Notes: a model not told the origin generated them from the letters alone. A stretch of DNA of 64,000 nucleotides from Muricoccus roseus (GCF_900141905.1 NZ_FQZF01000008.1:1-64000), one strand, 5' to 3'. Positions 28,392-38,226 are shown, counted from the stretch's first letter. A program made the numbers and translations.

Positions 28392-29801
28392 ATGCGCCCC
28401 AGAATCCTGATCGACGGCTTCAACCTCGCGCTGGAGCACGGCACCGGCGTCTCCACCTATGCGCGGAACCTGTCCTACCGCCTGGGCAGCTCCGGCGCGG
28501 CGGTGGAGGTGCTGTACGGCCGGCACGTGAGCCCGAACTGGTCGCCCCTGATGCGCGAGGTCGCCTTCTTCGACGACCCCGCGATCGAGCAGATGACGCT
28601 CCGCCGCCGCATGCGCCGGCTGCGCCGCACGCTGACCGCGGGCATCGGCGAGACGATGTGCGACATCCCCGTGACCGGCCAGGTCGTCGCCGAAGGCTTC
28701 GCCGGCCGCCTGCCGCATTTCGACCAGCTGTGGAACGTGGAGGACATCTTCAACCGCGCCCACAACCGCTTCAAATGGGGCCCGAAGATCGTTCCCCTGC
28801 AGGTGCCGGGCGGCCCGCCGGCGGTGGCGCACTGGACCTATCCGCTGCCCATCCGCATCCCGGGCGCGCGCAACATCTATACAATGCACGACCTCGTGCC
28901 CCTGCGCCTGCCCTTCACCACGCTGGACCAGAAGCGCCGCTACTTCCGCCTCTGCCGCCTGCTGCTCGAGAAGGCCGACCATATCGTCACGGTCAGCGAG
29001 GCCTCGCGGCGCGACATCATCTCGCTCCTCGGCGCCGACCCGGAGAAGGTGACCAACACCTACCAGTCCGTGGAACTGCCGCCCCAGCTGGCGAACAAGC
29101 CCGAGGAGGTGGCGCGCGACGAGGTGCGGGGCGCCTTCGGCATGCGCTGGAAAGGCTACCACCTCTTCTTCGGCGCCATCGAGCCGAAGAAGAACCTTGC
29201 CCGGCTGATCGAGGCCTATCTCTCCTCCGGCGTCACCACCCCGCTGGTCATCCTCGGCAAGCAGGCCTGGAAATCCGATATCGAGCTGCGGCTGCTGGAG
29301 GCGAAGCATGTCCGCAAGACCCCGCCGCCCCTCTCCGGCGCCCGCATGAAGAAGGAGTCGGCGGGCCGCGTGATCCTGCTGGACTACGCGCCCTTCCGCC
29401 TCCTCATCTCCCTCATCCGCGGCGCGAAATCGGTCCTCTTCCCCTCCCTCTACGAGGGCTTCGGCCTGCCCGTGCTGGAGGCGATGAGCCTTGGCACCCC
29501 GGTCCTCACCTCGAACACCTCCTCCCTGCCGGAGGTGGTGGGCGATGCCGCGGTGAAGGTGAACCCCTACGACATCCGCGCGATGGTGGAGGGCATCCGC
29601 GTGCTGGATGCCGATGAGGAGCTGCGCGAGCACCTGGCCTGGGCCGGGCGCCGCCAGGCCGCCCTGTTCAGCGCCGCCGCCTATGAGCGGCGCCTGGCCG
29701 ATGTCTATGCCCGGATGGGCGTGCGGCTGGAGCCGGGAACGGAGGAACCCCCGCCGCCCGGCGAGGAGGAGCCCTTGGACTCCGCCGCCGCCCTTCGCTA
29801 A
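28392..29801 (+). CDS. Glycosyltransferase family 1/4
   Basis: A 469-residue GT-B glycosyltransferase. The N-terminal part has ILIDGFNLALEHGTGVSTYARNL (RmlT/WbaZ-like acceptor loop), the middle has YTMHDLVPLRLPFTT and IVTVSEASRRDI, and the donor domain has GAIEPKKNLARLIEAY and LFPSLYEGFGLPVLEAMSLGTPV. The last 25 residues are a Pro/Glu-rich tail. It is divergent from the TPR-glycosyltransferase (106 bases between starts) and closes the capsule locus. It probably adds a deoxyhexose or mannose-type residue, but this is a guess from family trend. Confidence 0.87.
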   Translation: MRPRILIDGFNLALEHGTGVSTYARNLSYRLGSSGAAVEVLYGRHVSPNWSPLMREVAFFDDPAIEQMTLRRRMRRLRRTLTAGIGETMCDIPVTGQVVAEGFAGRLPHFDQLWNVEDIFNRAHNRFKWGPKIVPLQVPGGPPAVAHWTYPLPIRIPGARNIYTMHDLVPLRLPFTTLDQKRRYFRLCRLLLEKADHIVTVSEASRRDIISLLGADPEKVTNTYQSVELPPQLANKPEEVARDEVRGAFGMRWKGYHLFFGAIEPKKNLARLIEAYLSSGVTTPLVILGKQAWKSDIELRLLEAKHVRKTPPPLSGARMKKESAGRVILLDYAPFRLLISLIRGAKSVLFPSLYEGFGLPVLEAMSLGTPVLTSNTSSLPEVVGDAAVKVNPYDIRAMVEGIRVLDADEELREHLAWAGRRQAALFSAAAYERRLADVYARMGVRLEPGTEEPPPPGEEEPLDSAAALR

Positions 29802-29836
29802 CACCCCCGCCCCGACGCCCATCAAGGCCCGTTCCC

Positions 29837-30124
29837 ATGACCGATACGATGCCCGCCTCCCTGCCCGACCGCCTCTCCACCGACCCCACGAGCCCCTATT
29901 TCAACGCCGAGCTGCTGGAGCGGGGCGTGGGCATCCGCTTCAAGGGCGTCGAGAAGAACAACGTGGAGGAATACTGCGTCAGCGAGGGCTGGGTCCGCCT
30001 CTCCGTCGGCAAGGCCGTGGACCGCAAGGGCAAGCCGATGACCATGAAGCTCCAGGGCAAGGTCGAACCCTATCTGCGGGAAGCGGGCACGGACGAGGCC
30101 GCGCCGGAAGCATCGGAGGGCTGA
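29837..30124 (+). CDS. DUF3297 family protein
   Basis: 95 residues matching the small conserved family DUF3297 along its whole length (LPDRLSTDPTSPYFNAELLE, GVGIRFKGVEKNNVEEYCVSEG). It is soluble, with no signal or membrane segment, and of unknown role; the family is common in Proteobacteria as a single short gene. It lies 35 bases after the glycosyltransferase, but the family is not known to be tied to capsule synthesis. Confidence 0.88.
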   Translation: MTDTMPASLPDRLSTDPTSPYFNAELLERGVGIRFKGVEKNNVEEYCVSEGWVRLSVGKAVDRKGKPMTMKLQGKVEPYLREAGTDEAAPEASEG

Positions 30125-30146
30125 TCGTTCCGGGCGGGAGCCTCGC

Positions 30147-30176
30147 TTGACCCCGCCCGCGCCCCCTCCGCATATG
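30147..30176 (+). promoter_or_regulatory. Candidate sigma-70 promoter for ileS-lspA
   Basis: TTGACC (30147-30152) and CATATG (30171-30176) are separated by 18 bases, 153 bases before the ileS start. The leader in between contains several GC-rich stems but no T-box-like pattern. The call rests on box match only. Confidence 0.4.
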
Positions 30177-30328
30177 GCGTCCATGCTCTTTCGGCTGCAG
30201 CCAGCCCCTATGGGGGCGCGAATTCCCGGCCCGGTCCTCGCCTGAGGGCCGGGATACACCGCAGCGCCTGCCCCCTTTGCCGCCCCGGCCCCAGCATGGC
30301 CCTGGCGGCCCCGAGACCCGGACCGACC

Positions 30329-33184
30329 ATGACCGACGCCCCCGCCCCCGCAGACACCAAGGCAGCCACCAAGGCCGGGGGCCGCGACTATCGCGGCACC
30401 GTCTTCCTCCCGAAGACCCCTTTCCCCATGCGCGGGGACCTGCCGAAGCGCGAGCCCGCCACCCTTGCCCGCTGGAAGGCGCAGGACCTGCGCGGCCAGT
30501 TGCGGGAGCGGTCCCGCGGGTTGCAGAAGTTCGTCCTGCATGACGGCCCGCCCTATGCGAACGGCCCGCTCCATATCGGCCATGCGCTGAACAAGATCCT
30601 GAAGGACGTGATCAACCGCGCCGCCCAGATGTCGGGCCGCGACGCGGATTACGTCCCGGGCTGGGACTGCCACGGCCTGCCGATCGAATGGAAGGTGGAG
30701 GAGCAGTACCGCGCGAAGAAGCAGGACAAGGACAGCGTCCCCATCCTCGAATTCCGCGAGGAGTGCCGGCAATACGCCCGCCACTGGCTGGGCATCCAGT
30801 CCGAGGAGTTCCAGCGCCTGGGCGTGCTGGGCGACTGGGAGAACCGCTACGCGACCATGGACTTCACCTCCGAGGCGGTGATCGCCGAGGAGATCGGCCG
30901 CTTCCTGATGAACGGCTCCCTCTATCGCGGCCTGCGCCCGGTGATGTGGAGCCCGGTCGAGAAGACCGCGCTGGCCGATGCCGAGATCGAGTACCACGAC
31001 GTCACCAGCGCCACGCTGCACGCCGCCTTCCCGGTCGTGAAGACCGACACGCCGGACCTGCAGGGCGCCCGCGTCCTCATCTGGACGACCACGCCCTGGA
31101 CCATCCCCGCCAACCGGGCCGTGGCCTATGGCGAGGAGATCGACTACGCGCTGATCCATGTGGACGGCATCGCCGAGGGGTCGCTGCTCGCCACCGGCGA
31201 CGACCTGATCGTCGCCCTCCCCCTCCTGCCCGCCTTCGCGAAGGAGGCTGGCCTCGCCGCCCATTCGCTCCGCCGCGTCATCAAGGGGAGCGAGTTCGCC
31301 GGCACCATCCTCGCGCATCCGCTGCGCGGCTGGGGCCCCGGCGAGGGCGCCTATGACCACGACGTGCCGATGCTCGCCGGCGATTTCGTCACCGCCGAGG
31401 CGGGCACGGGCTTCGTGCACATCGCCCCCAGCCATGGCGAGGACGACTTCGCCCTGGGCCGCGCGCATGGCCTGCCCGTGCCGGAGATGGTGGGCGACGA
31501 CGGCACCTATACCGTCCAGGCCCCGGGCTTCACCGGCATCCATGTCTTCAAGGCGCATGAGCCCGTCTGGGCCGCGCTGGAGACGATGGGCACGCTCGCC
31601 GCCAAGGGCAGCCTGAAGCACAGCTACCCGCATTCCTGGCGCAGCAAGAAGCCCGTCATCTACCGCGCGACGCCGCAATGGTTCATCGCGATGGACGATG
31701 ACAACCAGATCCGCGCCAAGGCGCTGAAGGCGATCGCGGAGACGCATTTCGTCCCGGACCAGGGCCGCAACCGCATCGGCTCCATGGTCGCCGCGCGGCC
31801 GGACTGGTGCATCTCCCGCCAGCGCGCCTGGGGCGTGCCCATCGCCGTCTTCGTGGACAAGCGCACGGGCGAGCCGCTGCGCGACCCCACGGTGATGCAG
31901 CGCATCCTCGCCGCCTTCCGCGAGGAAGGGGCCGATGCCTGGTACAAGCCCGGCGCCGCCGCCCGCTTCCTCGGGAATGAGAGGAACCCGGACGAGTACG
32001 AGCAGGTGATGGACATCGTGGACGTGTGGTTCGAGTCCGGCTCGACCCACGCCTTCTGCCTGCCCGACCACAACCTGCCCTTCCCGGCCGACCTCTACCT
32101 GGAGGGCTCGGACCAGCATCGCGGCTGGTTCCATTCCTCCCTGCTGGAGGCGATCGGCACGCGGGACATGGCGCCCTTCAAGGCCATCCTGACGCATGGC
32201 TTCGTGCTGGATGAGTCCGGCCGGAAGATGTCGAAGTCGCTCGGCAACGTCACCGCCCCTCAGGAGGTGATGAAGGACTACGGCGCCGATATCCTGCGCC
32301 TCTGGGTGATGAATTCCGACTTCGCGGACGACCTGCGCATCGGCAAGACCATCCTCGGCCAGCAGGCGGAACTGTACCGCCGCATCCGCAACACGCTGCG
32401 CTGGCTGCTGGGCAGCCTCGACGGCTTCACCGATGCCGAGAAGGTGGACCACGCCGAGCTGCCGGAGCTGGAGCGCTTCATCCTCCACCGCGTGGCCGAG
32501 ATCGACACGCGGATCCGCCGCGCGGCGGCCGATTACGACTGGTCCGGCGTTGTGCCGGAAATCCACAACTTCTGCGCCTCCGACCTCTCGGCCTTCCTCT
32601 TCGACATCCGCAAGGACAGCCTCTACTGCGACCGTGCGGACGATCCGCGCCGCCGCGCCGCCCGCACGGTGCTGGACGTGCTGCACCGCTGCCTCTGCAC
32701 CTGGCTGGCCCCAGTGCTCGTCTTCACGGCCGAGGAAGCCTGGCTCGCCCGCTTCGGCGAGGCGGCGGAGAGCGTGCATCTCCAGACCTTCCCCGAGATC
32801 CCGGCGGAATGGCAGAACGAGGCGCTGGCCGCGCGCTGGGCGCGGGTGCGCGCCGTGCGCGGCCTCGTCACCGCCGCGCTGGAGAAGGCCCGCGCCGCCG
32901 GCACGATCGGCAGCTCCCTCCAGGCCGCGCCGGAGCTCTTCCTGGGCGAGGCCTATGCCGACCTTGCCGACCTGCCCTGGGCCGAGCTCTGCATCACCTC
33001 CGACCTGACGCTGACCGCCTCCGCCCCGCAGGGTGAGGGGGTGGAGGCCGGGGAGCATGCCGCCGCGCGCTTCGTCCCGGCGCCGGGCCAGAAATGCGAC
33101 CGCTGCTGGCGGGTTCTGCCGGAGGTCGGCCGCTCCGCCGCCCACCCCACCCTCTGCCTGCGCTGCGAAGCGGCGGTCGGCTGA
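30329..33184 (+). CDS. ileS: Isoleucyl-tRNA synthetase
   Basis: A 951-residue class I aminoacyl-tRNA synthetase charging tRNA-Ile. HIGH is in PPYANGPLHIGHALN near residue 80 and KMSKS in GRKMSKSLGN near residue 633. The CP1 editing domain is full length (WTTTPWTIPANRAVAYGEE). The C-terminal zinc finger has four cysteines (CDRCWRVLP and LCLRCEA), the bacterial IleS type that is normally mupirocin-sensitive. The ATG at 30329 is preferred over one at 30296. Its stop overlaps the lspA start (TGATG), the usual ileS-lspA pairing. Confidence 0.96.
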   Translation: MTDAPAPADTKAATKAGGRDYRGTVFLPKTPFPMRGDLPKREPATLARWKAQDLRGQLRERSRGLQKFVLHDGPPYANGPLHIGHALNKILKDVINRAAQMSGRDADYVPGWDCHGLPIEWKVEEQYRAKKQDKDSVPILEFREECRQYARHWLGIQSEEFQRLGVLGDWENRYATMDFTSEAVIAEEIGRFLMNGSLYRGLRPVMWSPVEKTALADAEIEYHDVTSATLHAAFPVVKTDTPDLQGARVLIWTTTPWTIPANRAVAYGEEIDYALIHVDGIAEGSLLATGDDLIVALPLLPAFAKEAGLAAHSLRRVIKGSEFAGTILAHPLRGWGPGEGAYDHDVPMLAGDFVTAEAGTGFVHIAPSHGEDDFALGRAHGLPVPEMVGDDGTYTVQAPGFTGIHVFKAHEPVWAALETMGTLAAKGSLKHSYPHSWRSKKPVIYRATPQWFIAMDDDNQIRAKALKAIAETHFVPDQGRNRIGSMVAARPDWCISRQRAWGVPIAVFVDKRTGEPLRDPTVMQRILAAFREEGADAWYKPGAAARFLGNERNPDEYEQVMDIVDVWFESGSTHAFCLPDHNLPFPADLYLEGSDQHRGWFHSSLLEAIGTRDMAPFKAILTHGFVLDESGRKMSKSLGNVTAPQEVMKDYGADILRLWVMNSDFADDLRIGKTILGQQAELYRRIRNTLRWLLGSLDGFTDAEKVDHAELPELERFILHRVAEIDTRIRRAAADYDWSGVVPEIHNFCASDLSAFLFDIRKDSLYCDRADDPRRRAARTVLDVLHRCLCTWLAPVLVFTAEEAWLARFGEAAESVHLQTFPEIPAEWQNEALAARWARVRAVRGLVTAALEKARAAGTIGSSLQAAPELFLGEAYADLADLPWAELCITSDLTLTASAPQGEGVEAGEHAAARFVPAPGQKCDRCWRVLPEVGRSAAHPTLCLRCEAAVG

Positions 33185-33711
33185 TGGCCGCCCCGGAGCA
33201 GGCGGCCAACCTCCGCCGCGGCCTCATCCTCGCTCTGCTCGTCCTGGTCGCGGACCAGGCGAGCAAGTGGTGGATCCTGGAGGTGCTGGACCTGCCCGCC
33301 CGCCGGAACGTCCCCCTGATCGGCGGGGGCGATTTCGGCCTGGACCTGACCATGGTCTGGAACCGCGGCGTCACCTTCGGCCTGCTCTCGGGCAGCGCGC
33401 CCTGGCATGCCTGGGCCCTGGCCGCCCTGGCCGGGGCCATCGCCCTTTTCCTCATCCGCTGGATGGCCAAGGCCGAGAACCGCCGGACCGCCCTCGCCCT
33501 GGGCGGCATCGTCGGCGGCGCCATCGGCAACGTCATCGACCGCGCGCGCTTCGGGGCGGTGGTGGATTTCGTCGACGCCTATGCCTGGGGCTGGCACTGG
33601 TATGTCTTCAACATCGCGGATGCGGCCATCGTCCTGGGGGTCGTCGTGCTGCTGATCGAGGCGGTGACGGCCCGCCCGCCCGCCACCGACCGGCCCGGAG
33701 AGACGGCATGA
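33184..33711 (+). CDS. lspA: Lipoprotein signal peptidase II
   Basis: 175 residues with four membrane segments. It cleaves prolipoprotein signal peptides at the inner membrane. The family boxes are present: DQASKWWI near residue 24, VWNRGVTFGLL, GGAIGNVIDRARFGAVVDF with the first catalytic Asp, and FNIADAAIVLG with the second. It overlaps ileS by one base, so it is in the same operon. The DUF3035 lipoprotein downstream is a likely client. Confidence 0.95.
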   Translation: MAAPEQAANLRRGLILALLVLVADQASKWWILEVLDLPARRNVPLIGGGDFGLDLTMVWNRGVTFGLLSGSAPWHAWALAALAGAIALFLIRWMAKAENRRTALALGGIVGGAIGNVIDRARFGAVVDFVDAYAWGWHWYVFNIADAAIVLGVVVLLIEAVTARPPATDRPGETA

Positions 33712-33775
33712 CGAAGCGTTTCCCGCCCAGCGCCCTGTTTCCGCTCCCCGCGGACCCCTGCTAGAAGCGGCATCC

Positions 33776-34339
33776 ATGAGCCCCCGCCCCCTCCTCCTGG
33801 CCCCCCTGCTGCTGCTGGCGGCCTGCGGCAACGACACGTCGCGCATGCTCGGCCTGACGCGCGACGCGCCGGACGAGTTCCAGGTGGTGACCCGCGCCCC
33901 GCTCTCCATTCCCTCCAGCCTGGGCAGCCTGCCGCCGCCGCGCCCCGGCGCCGCCCGCCCGCAGGAGCTTTCGGCCCGCGAGCGGGGCGAGATCACCCTC
34001 GCCCCCGCCACCCTGCTCGGCGAAGGCCGCAGCGACCGGCCTTCCGGCGCGGAATCGGCCCTCATCGCCCAGGCCAGCCAATCCGCGGGAATCGGCGCAA
34101 CCCCCGGCAACATCCGCCGCCAGGTGGATGAGGAGGCCCTCCGCCTCGAACGCCCCCAGCGCAGCCTCGTGGAGCGGATGATGTTCTGGCAGGAGGCGCC
34201 CCGCCCCGGTACCGTGCTCGACCCCGAACGGGAGGCGCGGCGCCTGCGCGAGAACGCGGCCCTCGGCCGTTCGCCCGAGGAGGGCGAGACCCCCATCATC
34301 CAGCGCCGCCAGCGCGGCCTGCTGGACGGCCTGTTCTAG
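33776..34339 (+). CDS. DUF3035 (BamF-like) lipoprotein
   Basis: 187 residues. A short signal ends in a lipobox (LLLLAACG, Cys near residue 17), then DAPDEFQVVTRAPLSIP, the hallmark of the DUF3035 family, which has been annotated as a beta-barrel assembly subunit in alphaproteobacteria. The middle is Pro/Ala-rich and the C-terminus is charged. It commonly follows lspA and precedes M16 peptidases in this group, as here, suggesting an envelope-maintenance operon. Membership in the BAM complex is not shown by the sequence. Confidence 0.8.
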   Translation: MSPRPLLLAPLLLLAACGNDTSRMLGLTRDAPDEFQVVTRAPLSIPSSLGSLPPPRPGAARPQELSARERGEITLAPATLLGEGRSDRPSGAESALIAQASQSAGIGATPGNIRRQVDEEALRLERPQRSLVERMMFWQEAPRPGTVLDPEREARRLRENAALGRSPEEGETPIIQRRQRGLLDGLF

Positions 34340-34433
34340 GCCCGGATTCCAGGACAGGGGCCGGGATGGGTTTTCACCGCAGGGAACCCGCCCGGCCACT
34401 CCCGCCCGACGGCCCAGACCCCACATATCCGGA

Positions 34434-35855
34434 ATGCCTCCCCTGACCCGCCGCGCGGCCCTGGCCACCGCAGCCATCGTGCCAGCCGCCCTGGCCAGCC
34501 GCGCCCCCGAGGCGCAGGCCCAGCCCGCGCCTGCCGTCATCACGCCCCCGCCCCCCATCTCGGCGGACCGCCCCCTGTTCGGCGCGAATCTCTGGCGCAT
34601 GCCCAACGGGCTGCGCGTGGCGCATGTCCGCACGCGCGGCGCGCCAGTGGTGGCCCATTACCTCTTCTACGGCGTCGGCGCGGGGGATGACCCCGCCGGC
34701 AGGTCCGGCCTCGCCCATTTCCTCGAGCACATGATGTTCAAGGGCAGCGAGCACGTGGCCGATGGCGAGTTCTCCCGCCGCGTGGCGCGGGAGGGCGGGC
34801 AGGACAATGCCTTCACCTCGCGCGACGTCACCGCCTATCACCAGACCGTCGAGGCCACCCGCCTGAAGCTGGTGGCGATGATGGAGGCCGACCGCCTCCG
34901 TGCCCCCCTCTACCCCGCCGAGGGGGTGGAGCCCGAGCGCGCCGTCATCCTGGAGGAGCGCCGCCAGCGCACCGACAGCAACCCCCGCGCCCGCTTCCGC
35001 GAAGCCTTCGATGCCGCGATGTGGGGGCGTCAGCACTGGCGCGGCCGCCCCATCATCGGCTGGCCCGAGGACATCCGCGCCATCACGCGGGAGGACATGC
35101 TGGCCTTCCACCAGCGCTGGTACGCCCCCGCCAATGCCGTGCTGGTCGTGGCCGGCGCGGTGGACGAGGCCGCGCTGCGCCGCGTGGTGGAGGACGAGTA
35201 TGGCGGTGCCGCGGGCGGCGAGCCGATCGCCCGCCGCCGCGCCGAGCCACCCGCCGCCCCGCTCGAAGCCCGCCTCGTCCGCAACGATGCGGGCGTGCGG
35301 GAAGCGCAGATGATCCGGTCCTGGATCGCCCCCACCCTCACCTGGGGCCGGGACGGCGCGGGCAGGGAGCACGCGATCCCGCTGGAGGTGCTGGCGCATC
35401 TCCTCGGCGGCGGCCCTGGCTCGCGCCTCCATAAATCCATGGTCGAGACCGGCCTCGCCGTCGGCGCCGGCGCCGGATATGACAGCGACGGGCTGGGTGC
35501 CGACAGCTTCGCCCTCTACGCCACCCCGCGCGGCAACACGACGCCTGCCGGAATCGAATCCGCCATCGAAGAGCAGATCGCGCGCCTGCTGGACGAGGGC
35601 GTGACGGCAGAGGAGGTGGCGCGCAGCCAGCGCCAGCTCACCGCCGGCGCCCTGCTCTCCCTCGACGGCATCGGTGCCGCTCCGCGCCTGCTCGGCGGCA
35701 CGCTGGCCGTCGGCCTGCCGCTGGATGCGGTGGAGCACTGGCCGGCCAGCATCCGCGCCGTGACGCCGGAGGCCGTGATGGCCGCCGCCCGCGCCGTCTT
35801 CACCCATCCCTCCATGACCGGCTGGCTCCTGCCCGAGGGCGTGCGCGCACCATGA
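34434..35855 (+). CDS. M16 zinc peptidase, catalytic subunit
   Basis: 473 residues. An N-terminal signal (TRRAALATAAIVPAALA) with twin Arg sends it to the periplasm. The inverted zinc motif HFLEHMMFKG (HxxEH) lies near residue 98 and the distal Glu is in the EERRQRTDSNPRARF region. M16 enzymes cleave short peptides and signal-like fragments. It pairs with the next gene, which lacks the zinc motif, forming the usual alpha/beta heterodimer of bacterial processing-protease homologues. The two overlap by four bases (ATGA). Confidence 0.92.
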   Translation: MPPLTRRAALATAAIVPAALASRAPEAQAQPAPAVITPPPPISADRPLFGANLWRMPNGLRVAHVRTRGAPVVAHYLFYGVGAGDDPAGRSGLAHFLEHMMFKGSEHVADGEFSRRVAREGGQDNAFTSRDVTAYHQTVEATRLKLVAMMEADRLRAPLYPAEGVEPERAVILEERRQRTDSNPRARFREAFDAAMWGRQHWRGRPIIGWPEDIRAITREDMLAFHQRWYAPANAVLVVAGAVDEAALRRVVEDEYGGAAGGEPIARRRAEPPAAPLEARLVRNDAGVREAQMIRSWIAPTLTWGRDGAGREHAIPLEVLAHLLGGGPGSRLHKSMVETGLAVGAGAGYDSDGLGADSFALYATPRGNTTPAGIESAIEEQIARLLDEGVTAEEVARSQRQLTAGALLSLDGIGAAPRLLGGTLAVGLPLDAVEHWPASIRAVTPEAVMAAARAVFTHPSMTGWLLPEGVRAP

Positions 35856-37114
35856 GCGACACCATCCCCACCGGCTTCACCCTGCCCGTGCAGGTGCTGG
35901 AGTCGGCCGGCGTGACCGCCTGGCTGGCCGAGGACCATGCGGTTCCCGTGGCCTCCATCGCCTTCTCCATCCCCGGCGGCGCCGCGCTGGACCCGGAGGG
36001 AAAGGAAGGGGCCACCGCCCTCGCCGCCGCCCTGCTGACCGAAGGCGCGGGCGATCTCGACGCCAGCGCCTTCCAGGAGGCGCTGCGCGACGCCGCCATC
36101 TCCTTCAACTTCTCGGCCGACCGGGACGAGTTCTCCGGCAGCTTCCGCTGCCTCACCGAGGCCCTGCCGGACGCCATCCGCCTCGCCCGCCTCGCCCTCT
36201 CCGCCCCGCGCATGGAGCCGCCGGATATCGAGCGCGTGCGTGCCCGCGCCATCGCCGGGGCGCGCCAGGCGCTGGAGAACCCGCGCGGCCAGGCCGGGCG
36301 CGCCTTCTGGAACGCCGCCCTGCCCGGCGCCTTCGGCCGCGCCCCCGGCGGCACCGCCGAAAGCCTCGCTACCCTGCCTGGCGATGTGCTGAAGGCCGTT
36401 CCCGCCCGGCAGTTCCGCCGACACGGCCTCATGGTCGCCGCCTCCGGCGCCATCACCGCGGACCAGCTGCGGGATGTGCTCTCCACCCTCTTCGGCGACT
36501 GGCCCGCCGAGCAGCCGGCGGGGCTGCCTACGCTGCCCCCCTTCTCCGCCTCCGGCGTGAAGGTGGTGCCCATGGAAAGCCCACAATCCGCCGCGGTCTT
36601 CGGCCAGCCCGGGATCGCCGTGGACGACCCGGACTGGGAAGCCATGGGCGTCATCACGCGCATTTTGGCCGGGGGTGGCTTCTCCTCCCGCCTCATGCAG
36701 GCCGTCCGCGTCGAACGGGGCCTCGCCTATGGCATCGGCGCCGGGCCGGAACCCGTGGCGGGCCGCAGCATCATCGTCGGCTCCGTCGCCACTGAGAATG
36801 CCCGCATGGCCGAGACCCTGGCCGTGTTGCGCGGCGAATGGGCCCGCATGGCCGCCTCCGGCCCCACCGAGGCGGAACGGGAGGAGGCAATCGCCTATCT
36901 CACCGGAAGCCAGCCCCTCTCCTTCACCTCCACCCGCCAGATCGCGAACATCCTGCTCGCCCTGCAGCGGAACAACCGCCCGCTGGACTGGCTGGAAAAA
37001 CGCCCCGCCCGCCTCGCCGCCCTCTCCCGCGAAAGGCTGGCCGAGGTGGCGGCGCGCGTCCTGCAGCCGGGTGCCCTGGCCGTGACCGTGGCGGGGAAGC
37101 CCGAAGGGCTCTGA
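35852..37114 (+). CDS. M16 peptidase family, non-catalytic partner subunit
   Basis: 420 residues of M16 fold without HxxEH: the equivalent helix reads GATALAAALLTEGAGD. The C-terminal domain keeps the substrate-binding Arg/Tyr box (VRVERGLAYGIGAG). It probably forms a heterodimer with the preceding catalytic subunit. No clear signal peptide is visible at the chosen ATG, which is odd for a partner of an exported protein; it may begin further on or be co-exported. Confidence 0.88.
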   Translation: MSDTIPTGFTLPVQVLESAGVTAWLAEDHAVPVASIAFSIPGGAALDPEGKEGATALAAALLTEGAGDLDASAFQEALRDAAISFNFSADRDEFSGSFRCLTEALPDAIRLARLALSAPRMEPPDIERVRARAIAGARQALENPRGQAGRAFWNAALPGAFGRAPGGTAESLATLPGDVLKAVPARQFRRHGLMVAASGAITADQLRDVLSTLFGDWPAEQPAGLPTLPPFSASGVKVVPMESPQSAAVFGQPGIAVDDPDWEAMGVITRILAGGGFSSRLMQAVRVERGLAYGIGAGPEPVAGRSIIVGSVATENARMAETLAVLRGEWARMAASGPTEAEREEAIAYLTGSQPLSFTSTRQIANILLALQRNNRPLDWLEKRPARLAALSRERLAEVAARVLQPGALAVTVAGKPEGL

Positions 37115-37143
37115 GCCGGGCGCGCCTCCTCCGGTGCCGGTTT

Positions 37144-37392
37144 GTCCCGGGGAGAGGAAGAAAGAATTCTTTCTCTCCCCGGACCCGTCGAAGGCAGTGC
37201 CTTCGACCCATCATCTTTTTCTCCGAGTTGGATTCACTCGGCTGACGGTGCGCCTCGGGTCATCGACCCGAGGCGTCTGCAAAGGCAGAATCAGCATTCC
37301 TAACCAGAGACCCCACTGATCCCGGGTATCCACGGCAGTCGGACGGGGTTCCAAGGGCCTGAGGCCCTTGGCGGGTGGAGGGCGGAGCCCTC
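37144..37392 (-). repeat. Convergent-gap hairpin repeat, copy C
   Basis: Inverted relative to copies A and B. Reading the minus strand: GAGGGCTCCGCCCTC (37378-37392), the CCAAGGGCC stem, a perfect stem of 8-9 bp, CCTCGGGT/ACCCGAGG, near 37252-37274, then the GTCGAAGGCA/TGCCTTCGAC hairpin (37187-37207), and an imperfect CCGGGGAGAG-type stem with an inner GAATTC (37148-37183). It lies 29 bases after the M16 stop and 11 bases from the facing superoxide dismutase stop, accounting for the 289-base gap. Confidence 0.86.
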
Positions 37393-37403
37393 CGGGAAGC
37401 CGC

Positions 37404-38123
37404 CTAGATACCAAGCGTTCCCGCCTTAGCCGCCGCGTAGCGCTCCGCCACCCGGTCCCAGTTCACCACGTTCCACCAAGCGTTCAGGTAGTCCGGCCGG
37501 CGGTTCTGGTACTTCAGGTAGTAGGCGTGTTCCCACACGTCGTTGCCGAACAGCACGCGTTCCCCGTCCATCAGCGGCGTGTCCTGGTTCGGGCGGGTGG
37601 TCAGGGCCAGCTTGCCGTCCCGCGCCACGGTCACGAAGACCCAGCCGCTGCCGAAGCGCCCGGCCCCCGCGGCGTTGAAGTCGGTCTTCATCTTGTCGAA
37701 CCCGCCGAGGTCGCGGGTGATCGCCTGGCCCAGCTCGCCAGAGGGCGTGCCGCCGCGTCCGCCCATCACGGGCCAGAACATGCTGTGGTTCGCATGCCCG
37801 CCCGCATTGTTGCGGATGGTGGTGCGGATGGATTCCGGCACCTCGTTCAGCTTCGCCAGGAGCTGGTCCACCGGCAGGGCGGCGAGCTGGCCATGGTCCT
37901 TCAGCGCGTTGTTCAGCGCGGTGACATAGGCCTGGTGGTGGCGGCCATGGTGGATCTCCATGGTCTGCGCGTCGATATGCGGCTCGTTGGCATTGGGCGC
38001 GTAGGGCAGCGGCGGCAGGCTGTGCGGGCCGGAAGGCGCCTGTGCGCGGGCGGGGAGCGACAGCGCGACAGCCGCCAGCGCAGGCAGGCCGGCCAGGACG
38101 GCGCGGCGGGAGGGTTGGATCAC
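37404..38123 (-). CDS. Exported Fe/Mn superoxide dismutase
   Basis: A 239-residue Fe/Mn SOD that converts superoxide to O2 and H2O2. Metal ligands are His58 ([11 protein letters not shown]), His113 ([10 protein letters not shown]), Asp195 and His199 ([15 protein letters not shown]). Unusually it begins with a twin-Arg signal ([25 protein letters not shown]), so it should be folded with metal and sent to the periplasm by Tat. The GGHANH motif and overall pattern favour manganese, but this is not firm. It starts at a GTG with AAGGAG about ten bases upstream. It is transcribed alone; the polyamine transporter lies upstream on the same strand. Confidence 0.92.
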   Translation of the reverse strand: MIQPSRRAVLAGLPALAAVALSLPARAQAPSGPHSLPPLPYAPNANEPHIDAQTMEIHHGRHHQAYVTALNNALKDHGQLAALPVDQLLAKLNEVPESIRTTIRNNAGGHANHSMFWPVMGGRGGTPSGELGQAITRDLGGFDKMKTDFNAAGAGRFGSGWVFVTVARDGKLALTTRPNQDTPLMDGERVLFGNDVWEHAYYLKYQNRRPDYLNAWWNVVNWDRVAERYAAAKAGTLGI

Positions 38124-38226
38124 GGCGCGGTTCTCCTTGGCGCGGCGGCATTGCCTCGCCCGATCCGTGTAAGGTGGTTCGCCCGCGCCGGTTGCCAGTG
38201 GGCCAGTCCAGGGCGGCGGTGCCGCT

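Noticed and set aside
28286-28456. Longer start of the TPR-glycosyltransferase at 28456
   Set aside because: It would overlap the divergent glycosyltransferase by 65 bases and adds no recognisable sequence.
30177-30328. T-box riboswitch before ileS
   Set aside because: No T-box consensus is visible; the leader is simple GC-rich DNA.
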